Shown here piece after piece: positions 11,713 through 23,031 of a stretch of DNA of 64,000 nucleotides. The stretch is from Vigna angularis. Taxonomy: Eukaryota; Streptophyta; Magnoliopsida; Fabales; Fabaceae. Position numbers and translations under genes: made by a program. Under the pieces are notes generated by a model. It was not told the origin of the DNA. It searched no databases and saw only the letters and a list, made by a program, of their open reading frames with translations. Each line of letters begins with the position of its first letter. Position 1 is the stretch's first letter. The stretch spans positions 36,388,077 to 36,452,076 of the forward strand of contig NC_068973.1 in NCBI RefSeq assembly GCF_016808095.1, read 5' to 3'.

Positions 11713-14655
11713 ATGTCGCCGATCAAGTGCTGGGCCACCAGGATTTCCGGGCACGCCAACAACCGCGAGCTCAAGGTTACCCAACTCAAGCTCCAATTGG
11801 GTCTCTTCGGAACCACCCTGGGTTCCCCCAACGACAAGCTCGCCTTCGAAATAACAGGAACCGCTACGAACAAAGAAAAGAAACCTTCCAATTCTTCCAA
11901 ACAGAAAACGACACCTCTCTCACTCGCTCCTTTCTCAAAACGACGATGTTCTCACGCAACCTCTTCCTGTAGGTCCATCAGTTCCAAATCCCCCTCTCTA
12001 ACATGGGACGAGCGCGACCTCTGCGCTTTTCATCTTCTTCTCAAAGACAACCCCCTCGATGTTTGCGACCTCGCATTTCTTGTCTTATATGTAAGAACAA
12101 CCACCACTGTTTATCTAATTATCTAATTAATATTTCACTCTTATTGTTTTATCGTAAAATGTTTGTTTAAAGAAATTTGTAGTGTCGTAACACATGTAAC
12201 GATGTTTTTCGTGTCTTATTATGAATTTCAAAAATATGTTTAGAATAAAAAACCGGAAGAAATGCGGAGGAGGGTATATAATCTGTTTATTTGTTTATTA
12301 ATAGATTTTTTGTCTTTGTTTATATAAGGGAAATAATGTTTAAAAATGAAATGCAGGGAGAGGGAGGTGGGGGAGAAGCGAAAGCGAAGATGACGGTGGT
12401 CGGAAAAGCGGAAATGAGCGTGACGGTGGCGGAGCTGGCGGGGAGGGAGGAGAAGAAGACGAAGTCCAATTCTCATAATCAGTTTCAAAGAAGGCTTCCA
12501 ATCAAGTTGAGGGTCAATGGTTTATGCATAGAAGCTACCCTTTTGGTACGCTGCAACCTCGTTTTCCTTGTTGATTATTTTGCTTTTAGTAATTATTAAT
12601 TATTAATAAAATTAATTATGTGTGTTATTTGCCCCTTCTTGGTCAAACCCCTTTCATAAGAACACACACAAAAAGTGGAATGAAAGTCTTGGTTCCTTCA
12701 TTGAAATTTTCCATGTTTACTTGGATGGATACAAACTCATCAAACAAAACCACTCATGTCATGTCCTATTTTGTTGTTTCAAACTCGTGACTCTCCTCGT
12801 TCATTCTCTGGCAATTCACTTTTAGAATAACGTGATTTGACCGTCATTAGCGAAGCTTTTGTCTTTTCCTTTTGTTTCTTTATTTTAAATTTAATCGTTT
12901 GTGGCTGATATTTGTGCGTCAAATATAACTCTTTACGTTGTATGAAAAAAAGTTACGGCATCAACGTATCATTAATTTTGTTTGAATAAGAATAGAATAC
13001 GACAGTAATAAGTGAGATGTCTGTCGAGAACAGCACTTAATTATTGTTGAGTGTTCTTTTTGAAAAAAAGAATTTGGCAGCCTCATCTAACCCAAAAAGG
13101 TTATACAAATGTGGTGACAACATACAACTTCTCACCGCTCTGCTCTTTTTAACAGGTCTCTATAAGGTTATTGAAGTTGAGAGATTCTGATTCTAAGGGT
13201 GACTCGGTTTCAGCAAAACCCTTTGAAAACAGCGTCCAGCCGAAGAAGAAACACGGGATTATAGAGAAAGTAAAGCATTTCACAAGCTTGGGAAAGAAAA
13301 ACAATGGCAAGATTGACGAATCAAAACAAACCAGTCCTTGTGACTCGGATAGATCCCCCATGTTTGACTCGGATGACTCGTCCAACGATTCCAACACAAG
13401 CAGTGCTAGCAACAACAGTGGTACCCACAACACACGGCCAACACTCACAAAGGGCTCTGAGAGATTTACAACCTCAGACAGAAAGACCCGTTTGCAGAAG
13501 AATAGAAGCCTCAATGGGTGGAACTTTCAGACACCCACTACTGACAAACAACAAACTCAAACCTCGTATCCTGGTCCCTTCACGGTGTGTTTCATTCTTA
13601 CTTTGTTACCTCATTTTTATGTTTAACTAATGGTTATCACTGCAAAGGTCCCTCCTTTTTTACCAACTAGATAGTTACTAAATGGTTTTGTTTACTTATG
13701 GCAGAAATCAAATGAAGTTTATCCACAAGTATACCAGAAAGGCACTGCAAAAAATTGGGAATACAGGGAGATTAAAAGTAGAGATGGGAAGGCAAAGCTG
13801 AAAACCAATGTATTTTTTGCTTCCTTTGACCAAATGAGTGAAAGAGCTTGTGGTGAGAGTGCGTGCACGGTTTTAGTTGCACTCATAGCCCATTGGCTTC
13901 ACTCAAACCATAGTATGCCAACGAGAGCGCAATTCGAGAAACTCATCACACAAGGTTCATCAGAATGGAGAAGGCTATGTAACAGTGATTACTACTCGAA
14001 GCTCTTCCCAGATAAACATTTTGACCTTGAGACGATCATCGAAGCCAATCTAAGACCTCTTGTTGTTCTGCCTCAGAAATCGTATACGGGGTTTTTCTCC
14101 CCTGAGAAGTTTCAGTGCTTAAAAGGAGCCATGTCGTTTGATGAAATTTGGGACGAGATAAAGATGAAGGTGGGTGATCATGAGCCAAGAATTTACATAG
14201 TGAGTTGGAATGATCATTTCTTTGTGTTGAAGGTAGAAAGAGATGCTTACTACATCATTGACTCTTTGGGGGAGCGACTTTTTGAGGGGTGTCAACAGGC
14301 ATTCATATTGAAGTTTGATGATTCGAGTTTGATTTATAAGAAACACACCACAAAAGAGGAGCCTTCAAAGGGAGAAAGTCGTGAGATAATTTGTCGTGGA
14401 AAAGAGTGTTGTAAAGAGTTCATCAAACGCTTTCTGGCGGCTATACCACTTTGGCAAATGGAGAAGGAGGAGAAGAAATGGAGTGTTTCAAGTCCCTATC
14501 TTCATCGACAATTGCAGATCGATTTCCATTATAGCTCTTCTTCTTCCTCTACCTCTTCTTCTTCTTCATCGTCATCATCTTATTCTTCTTCTTCTTCTTC
14601 TGTTACTTCAACTGATTCTTTGTGGTCTCTCTTATCAAGTGGAACATTGAATTAG
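11713..14655 (+). CDS. C2 NT-type (EEIG1/EHBP1-like) domain protein
   Basis: Four coding exons: 11713-12090, 12357-12545, 13156-13584 and 13705-14655, all joined in phase 0, giving about 648 residues. Residues 10-205 form the N-terminal C2-like domain (TWDERDLC, LPIKLRVNG, then VSIRLLKLRD), a family thought to tie membranes to the cytoskeleton in animals. Residues 210-330 are a low-complexity Ser/Asn/Thr linker. Residues 365-585 are a conserved plant module with GESACT, FPDKHFDLET, GAMSFDEIWDE, VSWNDHFFVLKVE and IIDSLGERLFEGC. The tail is a polyserine run. The layout matches the Arabidopsis proteins At2g25460, At3g11760 and At5g04860 as I remember them; their function is poorly known. The ATG at 11713 is chosen because its frame runs straight into the C2 domain; an upstream in-frame start is not excluded. 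The family call is firm; exon 1 is its least conserved part. Confidence 0.88.
14535..14613 (+). repeat. Polyserine-coding TCT/TCA microsatellite
   Basis: Near-continuous TCT, TCA and TCC codons in the last exon of the C2 NT-type gene, coding for about 22 serines broken by one Thr and one Tyr. It comes directly after the conserved IDFHY segment, so tail length probably varies between alleles. Confidence 0.85.
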
Positions 14656-15274
14656 AAGCATAATCATCAAATTATTATTCTGATATATCACCCACGGAAC
14701 ACGTGCAGAATCATTCGAGTTTGATGACCCTCCTAACTTTGTAGTTGTAGGATTGATGCTTATAAACCTTTGACATATCAAATTATGTGTCATGTTACAA
14801 TCTTTTAGATTAGATATCGAAGATTGTCCTTGAGCAATTGCTAGGACCAAAATTGATAATTCACAATAATTTAGTTTTGGTGGCTGCACCTCTTTTTTGC
14901 TGACAACTTTTAAACCTTTAAAATTGTGCCCTTGATTTTACTGAAATTGAAGATCAAGAACATTATAAAAGCATCACTAATTCATACAACAGTTATCCTT
15001 TTTGATTTTTGATTAATTGAATGGATTTCAATTAAAAAACGAAAGAAATCTCACTGCAGATGCCATGTAATTGTCCATAACATTTCATTTTTTAATCAAT
15101 TTTTTACCGTCTAAAACTTAACATTTGATCCAACTACTTTTTTGGACATCTTGCCCTGCAAATTTTATTTTATCACTTGTTATATCTATCATTTTATTTG
15201 TCCTCCTTCATTTTTTCCTCCCTGTTTCTCTTGTTTCTATTATACATCTAAAAATAAAGTGTATGTTTATAATT

Positions 15275-15343
<69 letters not shown>

Positions 15344-16020
15344 GATTTTAATATTATATATTGGGAGATGTGAACTTACAAAAGCTATCCCAAAATGTAA
15401 CTTTATAGACTTGATTGAAGTTTGTGTTATTCATGAATTATTATTTTAGCATCCAGTTCATATTTCAACAAGCAAGTGTCAATTATCAAGTTTGCTATGA
15501 ACCACCCCAATACCAACTAAATTTACACTACCTAACCCTTTGTTTAAATAATGTGATGGAAAATGAATAAAAAGGGAACATACCATTCATGTAAAAACAC
15601 AATGATTCATTTGTGTCTTTTCACCAATACTCGTGTCTACATCTAAACCATACATTTTCACAAGGTGGTTCCACTCATTCGTTTAACTATAGATTTCAAC
15701 ATTCAAATATATTCGATATCTGGTACCCGTTGATTATGTTCTCTGAATATTTCGAGACTCGTCAAAATACCATTCAACAGATATTTTAGCAACTCAATAA
15801 AAGACCGATACTTAGAAATACAAATTCTAATATGATAATATGATAAAACGATAGTTTGCATTAATTTTAACAAACAAATCTAGTCTACAGAGAGACCACG
15901 GTTTCTCAAAGTTAGTACACACCCAATCTAAAGCGGAAAACAAACCTTAAAACCCACGTCGGTTGTTGTACTGCCGTTGGTTGCACTCTATGCCCTTGAA
16001 GCTACATACTTTTTTCCCCT
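14656..16020. other. Spacer between convergent genes, with a (TA)32 tract
   Basis: The C2 NT-type gene ends at 14655 and the next gene, on the other strand, ends at 16021, so this spacer holds both 3' UTRs. No coding signal is visible. The dominant feature is the (TA)n tract at 15277-15341; open frames across it are Ile-Tyr repeats. Confidence 0.6.
15277..15341. repeat. (TA)n microsatellite, about 65 bp
   Basis: Uninterrupted alternating A and T, about 32 units, between two convergent genes. Confidence 0.95.
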
Positions 16021-17880
16021 TTATAAGGGGTTCCAACAATTAAACCTGCTTTTCACTTCAGTTTCCCGAATGTGACCATTTTCAAAACTAGGGTATGGTA
16101 CACTACTAGATGGTCCTAACCTCAATGATAGATCACACTTGTTTGTGCATGGATTCTCAAAATCCCCATTGAAAATGAATGATTGGGAGCCCCCACTTGA
16201 AGAATTGAAGTTATGGGCTAGGGGACTTTCAGCACCAACAACAGGGGTAGGTCCACCGGTGTGAGAAACAGATACATGTGACACGTTGAACCCATGTTGA
16301 GACTCGTCCAGTTGAATGTTATTACCATAGTACAAAGGATAAACTGAAAACAAATTTGGTGGTGCTTGATGTTCCACGCACTGTTTTTTACTGGTTGAAG
16401 CTACATGCTCAGACACATATTGCGATTTTGTTGAGAGATCATGGAAGAGATTGCGAACCTCTTCAGTGTTGCGATTTAGGTAACAACGTTGGTTGTTGGG
16501 CTGACTCCTTGAAGCTTTTGTCAGAGAGCATCCCAAACTCAGAGCAGCTGAACCATAATAATAACAACAATGGAAGAAGGAAAAGTACACATAACACGTG
16601 TGTGCAACAATTACCACCGATTAGAGCATTTTAGATATGAGCAAGTCCAAGAATAACTTGCGTTAATAATAGCTAATGTAAAAAAATATTTGTTGATAGA
16701 TTTTAGGAATGAGAGAAAGTACATACATAGAAAGAACAACAATGATACGTTCACAACTTCATTTAAACATCCAACTATTGCCACTATTGCTTAAACAAAA
16801 TTTGGAAAATGACAAAAACCCTTTCAAACAAACATGTGTTTGCATATTTGTCAAGTGGAAGAACCTATTCCATGGTTTCTACTTTTTACATTGGAATGGC
16901 AAAAATCCATTAAAGGACATGGCTTTCCAAACATATTGCTTAGTCCTAAAAGTCATATAAACCTATTTCAATTTTAAATTTACAATCTTGGTTATGATCA
17001 TAGAATTGGAGATAAACCAACCAAACAAACAAGGCAAGAGTGTTTCTTTCACTTATTTTCTTGCCTAAAAATTCCTTCTAACTTCATTCGAACCCAAAAA
17101 GTGTTAAGAAAAAAAATCCTTTACACTGCCTAAATTTACAGTACTTCACAAGTGCACTTCCTCCCTTTGGTGCTAAAAGAAAAGAGATAAACCCTTATGG
17201 AAAATCTTCTCTTCTCTCTCCGCACATCTATTCCCTTTTTATTTAAAAGGTGATGAACAAAAGTTGAAACCTTCGACTTTTTTTTTTATTTGATGTGAGA
17301 GTTGATTATAGTAAAAAATACCTTCGATGCAAGGTCGCAGATACTCTCCAGTTTGTGTGTGCTCATCACATCGAATTATTGTATCAATGGCAGCATTGGT
17401 TCTGTCCAAAAGAGTTGCAAGGTCCATATATTCCACCTGCCCAAGAAAATAATTCCAATTATTATTACGACCACTATCGATTCAACACCAGACAAGCTTT
17501 CATCCTCGTAAGATGTTTTTCTCAAAAAATAAATAACCCTCAAATAATTTCTGTTTCCCTTTTTAAAAAGGAACAAGGTCGGTTTGGTTACCTCGGAATT
17601 GGCTTTGGAGTAAATAATTTCCTCTGCCTTGAGGACAACAACGGGAAGCTTCTCTTGATAGTCTTTCTTCTTCTTAGTGGAAGAGGTATGTATCTCGTTG
17701 ACAACCCTACAAAAGAAAAAAAGATAGTGAAGGTGAGAAATTAGAGGAAGAAGAAGTGTGAGAGGGAGAAGAAAAGGACCTGAAAATTTCTTGAATGAGA
17801 GTTCCTCGAACGGGTTGGTGTATTTGACTGTGCCATGTTCTTTTGACGCAATCGTAAGGTTTGGGAGCTGAACGGGGCAT
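16021..17880 (-). CDS. Plant-specific nuclear-type protein, 'histone acetyltransferase'-like (At4g32295 type)
   Basis: Four exons on the minus strand: 17880-17780, 17706-17592, 17436-17322 and 16547-16021, with all junction phases consistent, giving 285 residues. Exon 1 starts MPRSAPKPYDCVKRTWHS, then HQPVRGTLIQEIFR. Exon 2 carries KLPVVVLKAEEIIYSKAN; exon 3 EYMDLATLLDRTNAAID and IIRCDEHTQTGE; exon 4 opens with AALSLGCSLTKASRSQ. These match a conserved plant family that databases often call histone acetyltransferase. No GNAT or MYST acetyl-CoA motif is visible, so that name is doubtful; the N-terminal helical region looks more like a KIX-type interaction domain (inference). The C-terminal 150 residues are low complexity and end in a conserved-looking DLSLRLGPSSS segment with an LxLxL-like core that could act as an EAR-type repression motif. 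The family is sure, the function is not. Confidence 0.82.
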
Positions 17881-20800
17881 GGTGGTGATTAGAGAAAAAC
17901 AGAGTCCTCTGTTTGTTTCATGAAAAGAGACAAACTATAAAATGTGAATTTTGTGTGATGTTAGTGGGTAAGGGTAACTCAACTTCTACACTGTACTCTG
18001 TCTTTTGCTTTTTCTTATTTCTTCTTTCTTAATTACTTCTCCACTTCCAAAACAAATTAAAAAAAAAAAAAAAAACTCTTTTGTCTTCACTGTTCACCTT
18101 TTATCATCTTCTCACTGTCGGTGACCCCGAAAACAAATACATTAGTGTTGTATCACTGGTATAACACTGTTTAAGAAAAGACAATAAAAAAACAAAAATA
18201 AGTGTAAACGTCTCTTCTCTTAAGGGCAATAAAAGATTCATCCATAAATTCGGAATATGTACGAGAATTGGGACGGTCTTGCCATATTTAATATTGATTA
18301 ATATTTATAATTTTCTTTTATAGTTTAGACAATAAATTTATTTTTTCTTATTTTATAAAAAGTTTAATTTTAGTATATTGAGTGCTATTCAACTTGATCA
18401 TCCTATTATTAGATACTCAATGCTATCCCTTTTTTTGTTAGCACATAAAAAAGAAGAAGGAAGAGAGTTGAAGTTGGAAGTTTGAGAGTGTAGAAATTTG
18501 AAGAATTATTTTCTTAAAAGAGTGGAATGCTTAACTTTTTTTTCCATACAAAGCATAAAAGAAAACGCATGAAAAATCTTATGGATGACAATATAATTAA
18601 TTATATTGATTAAAATACAAAATAATTAGTTCGTTTTGGCTTTTCACTCTCAATTATGCAAGTTCCATTTTCTTCTTATTATAAGTGTAAATAAATGGGT
18701 AAAATAGCCAACAAAACTTAATAATAAATTAAAAATCTCAACAAATTAATTTTTACTATATTTATCCTTTATTTCTATTCTATTTTTCACATGTTTATTT
18801 TTGTTCCTTATATTTTTCACCTTTTTTTTTCTTCATTTTTATAGCTATTAGTTATCCAAATATACGAATGCTACCCTTTCAATTTGTTTTATATTAAAAA
18901 ATAGTATGAAAACAAAGTATTTAATCATAGAGAGAAGACAGAAACTGTACAATAAGGATTAAAATAAACACAATATAATATGCAAACATAGAAAAAATAA
19001 AGTAAGAAAATTCAATCATTAATGATTATTAATATGTTCTTGTATTACTATTGCAACCAAAACGAAGATGAAGAATAAAAACAACAGTCTAGCATTCGGA
19101 AATGGGAATGGAAATGAATGCAGTAGAAGCACGTATAAAGAACAAACAAAACTCTAAGTTATGTTAAAAATAAAAATAAAATAATCATTCAAACTATTAA
19201 AATATTAATGATGTATTAAACGTAATTATTTATTTTTTAATCTTTTTATATTTATATATTTTTGAAATAAATTTTTAATTATTTAATTACGGTTAAATTG
19301 ATGATAGTCATTGTCTTAAATTATTTAGAATTTTTAAGATTGGTTAATATTTTTTTGAAGTGATTGTTTGATTATCTTTCCTAAATTTGCAATCATAAAA
19401 AGAACTTTTTCGGGAACGACTGTTTGATCGGTCATATGACTATATGGTCATTAGCTACATTAATAGTTAAGAAAATACAAGAAATCTTATAATAGTTAAA
19501 GGTTGTTTCGTTATGCACTTTCAAACATTTTAGTCCGTTTCAAAATCTAATAAAGAAAAGACTCCGTCAAATTTCAAAATCTAACGAAAAAATGAAAAAT
19601 TATTTATTGAATTTCACTGATAAAAAAATCTTTTATCACATTTCAAAATTTCACATAAAAAAAGTTTTCATTAAATTTCGGAATTCAATAAAAGAAATAA
19701 AAAAACCTTTATTAGATTTTAAAATTTGATGAAAAAATGGAAAATCTTTCATCAATTTCAAAATTTCATAAAAAAAAATCCTACATCAAATCTAATAAAA
19801 AATGAAAAAACTTTTATCAAATTTCGAAATTTAACAAAGAAAAAAGAAAAAATCTTTTATAAAATTCGATAAAACACAAAAAGTAGGTTTTTTAAATTGT
19901 AAAGGATAATTTTGAAATTTAAATTTTTTTTGAAATACATAATAAAATGATTGGAAGGCAGGTGAAACAAGTATAGTTAGTTATAAAAGAGAATTTATTT
20001 GAAGAGTGATGAAAGAAGAGAGAAGTGAAATTGGAATGTACATGACCTCGTACTCCAATATTATTCGTACTGAAAAAAGAATATCCTATAAAAAGATGCT
20101 TCATTTCAAATTATTCTCAAAGCATTACGAGAGTTATGCTTATTTAGTAATGCCCACAAAGTATGGTTTTACTTTAATTACTCTGTTCCTTACTTAATAT
20201 GTTAATATTTTATTCTAGCAGGTCAGTTTCTAAGGCTAAGGTACCATCCTTCCCAAAAAGACATACCAAACATCTCTTATTTGCCCACAAATATAATACT
20301 TTTCCAGAAATTAACGTAGAAAATAAAACTTATGACCAAGTTCTGATACATTTTTTATTGAAATTTCAGTGTTATTTTTTTGTTATATTTTTAAAATATA
20401 TTAAAAGATACTAATTTTAATATATCTTAACATTATTTTAAAATATATTTTGAAAATTATAGTATAAAAATACCGACAAATAACCTGAAATCTGTTATAA
20501 TCTTTCCATTTCTAGGGCCAATTTATGAAATCCACCAAAAAAGAAAATCCCATTCCTTTGGTTTTTCTTCGTTAGTTGGGCTTCAACATCTTATTTAATA
20601 TGTAGTGTTTGGCAACTGATATCACGTCACGTTGAGTTTCAAAATCATCATAATTCATAATTGAAGGAGATGTATTTTAGGGGTATATTTGTAACGTAAC
20701 ACATTCGAAAAGGTGGATGCACGAGAATCCTACGTCTGTCGTAAAAATATATAGCTTTTTTTGGTTCACCTTCCTCCTAAGGCCTATTTCTATACAGAGT

Positions 20801-22790
20801 CAGACCTATTTTTATAAAAACTAATGATACACTGAACATATTTTTATATCCATTTGATATGTTATAAAAATAATATAAAAATTAAATAATCATAAAAAAT
20901 CTTTTTTAAAAAAATAAAATAATAAAGTATAATATCAAATATGAATGTTTATCTAATTGGGAAATGCGACAAACAAAAAACAAAATAGACGGACAAGTCG
21001 ATAAAGTTCTATCACAACAAAACTATAAACAACCTTTCCGTCATTCTCTCAAATGTTACTTTTCTTTTGGCACGTACTTTTCAAACTCAACTTCTCACTT
21101 TTATTTACTCCCATTACTTCAATTAAATATTCTCAATGTTTTATTTCTTTTTTTTCTACCACAAACTACTTTTTTATCCACCAAAACAAACTAAACTGTT
21201 TCAAGTTATCCTCATTCTATATATTTTAGTAACTTTCTTCAATCTAATACTTTTAAAAATATCAATAATTAAAAATAATCTGGTATCAAAATTACAATTG
21301 TTAGTATAACCAAAATATAATCTCTAAATATGTATGTACGCATTGGCAGTTGACCGGGAAAATGAATTGAAATATAAAATCACAAAACCATTTTAAGCTC
21401 GTCAGCGGCTATCCAATCCAACTGATTCTTTTAATCGTTTCATTTCCTTTACTTCCTCTAATTTATTTTTTATACTAAAACAATTTATCAAAGAAATGCA
21501 ATTATTTTTATAGATTATTTCTATCTTAAAATATTGAGTCTTAAAACATAACTTATTTTCATACGAAAATAAAACAGAAATCCAAAACTTTGAATTTTTT
21601 TAGCCCATAAAAAAAAAACTAACTCAGTTGAATATCTCCATTCACTCCGCCTATAAAAGTTAATTAAATGAACCAGATCATAAGACCGGGTTCATTACCA
21701 CCAACAATTCATGTTAATACAAACAATAATATCAAGAAAAATTAATAGAACTTTGTTTTGTGTTTGTAAAAATCTTGAAATCATTGATTAAAACAAAATC
21801 CTCTTTCGCAAGTTTCGTCTAAAGTAATTTGGAAATTCCACGCAGAAAGCATATTGTGACTTTCTAAAATAAGTTTAACAATCATCGACGAACTTATTAA
21901 TCAAGTAATTGAAACATTAAAAAAATCATAAACAACTTTCCTAAGGTCGAACATGTCTTTGCTGTTTACCCATTATCTATAGTTCAAGAACAAATTCATT
22001 TAACAGTAACCATATCGACTGCAGCAAGCAAGCTGATACTGTTACTAAAGGTGCTATTTTAGAAAATTATAGAATCATGGGTTGTCATATAACTCGCATT
22101 ATTTAAAATTTCACTGTCCGACAAAATATCAACGGATAATTGAATGAAGATATTACCATCACTCTGCATTAGTACACAAGCTGACAAACTATACAAAGGA
22201 AAGAAAAGCTCCAACAGGCCACAACGCAACCAGCTAACAAACTCACAGCAGCAAAACTTTTCCCAAACCAACCGCAAAGCTTGAAGAGAGAAACAACTAC
22301 AGCTTACAGTGACAGACGGTCTGTCTGTCTTCTCTCGCCATTTAGACAATTTTCAACCAAAGATCTAAAAGAAATAGTTTCAAAATTCAAACGGAAGAGG
22401 TATGAACGATGGGAAATGAAGAGTATGGGACAACCATATCGATGTTACTTGACATCTAATTATGGTACATAGAAAATATCAATGGTGATGCAGTTAAATT
22501 AGGTGACCAAAGGTAAGAAGAAAACAAAAAATGTGCAGAGGTTGAAAATCTATTCCCTAATATATCAAACCAAGGAACTTACTGAGATATCTAACCCTAA
22601 CACCACTATAAAAGAACAACTACTTCCGGAGTACCTCCGATAAAGTTTAAGAATAGGCCGTCAAGGCAGGTTCCTACAGGATGAAACATTATTTGGTATA
22701 ACCAATCAAGATCATCAGCACCAGCATTCAATAAAAATTTACAGTAGTTAATCGTTTGTTTTTTTAAGGAGCAAAAAGTACAAAATCGAG
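17881..22790. other. AT-rich spacer upstream of the At4g32295-type gene
   Basis: About 4.9 kb without a supported gene. The first few hundred bases must hold the promoter of the minus-strand gene ending at 16021. A degenerate AT-rich tandem array lies at about 19540-19875. The stretch 22150-22450 is somewhat richer in GC and carries short frames on both strands, but without recognisable domains or a splice pattern; it could be distal 3' UTR or a non-coding transcript. Confidence 0.5.
19540..19875. repeat. Degenerate tandem repeat of about 50-60 bp units
   Basis: Variants of ATCTTTTATCAAATTTCAAA followed by an AAAAAATG-type run recur roughly every 50-60 bases, some six times, with many substitutions. 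The array lies in spacer and has no coding meaning that I can see. Confidence 0.55.
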
Positions 22791-23031
22791 AAGAAAATGC
22801 TAGTATTACAAAATACAGAGAGAGACATCACAAATGAGGTACACATCTCCCAGGCATCAAAACCCAACACGAATTTGTCCCTTTTAACTCAGTCCCCTTG
22901 GCATCCTCGCAGTACTAATGTGCAGATCTCAAGAATAAGATGACATCATTTGAAACAAGGAAAACACTATGTCATAGTAAAAAATAAACGAAACAACCTA
23001 TAGATATGTGACACAAAAAAGGAAAGGGATA
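22791..23031 (-). other. Probable 3' UTR of the clathrin assembly gene
   Basis: Follows the stop codon of the ANTH gene on the minus strand. It has UTR-like composition and no conserved frame. The true polyadenylation site cannot be fixed from sequence alone. Confidence 0.35.

Noticed and set aside
15125..15351. Open frames rich in Ile-Tyr repeats (also at 29628-30071, 56520-56741 and 56554-56739)
   Set aside because: They are produced by (TA)n microsatellites; alternating A and T has no stop in the frames read, and no real domain is attached, apart from IAA29-like exon 2, which is described separately.
22059..22472. Overlapping frames of 96 and 63 residues on opposite strands
   Set aside because: No domain, no splice context, and no start or leader signals; the stretch is only slightly GC-richer than the spacer.
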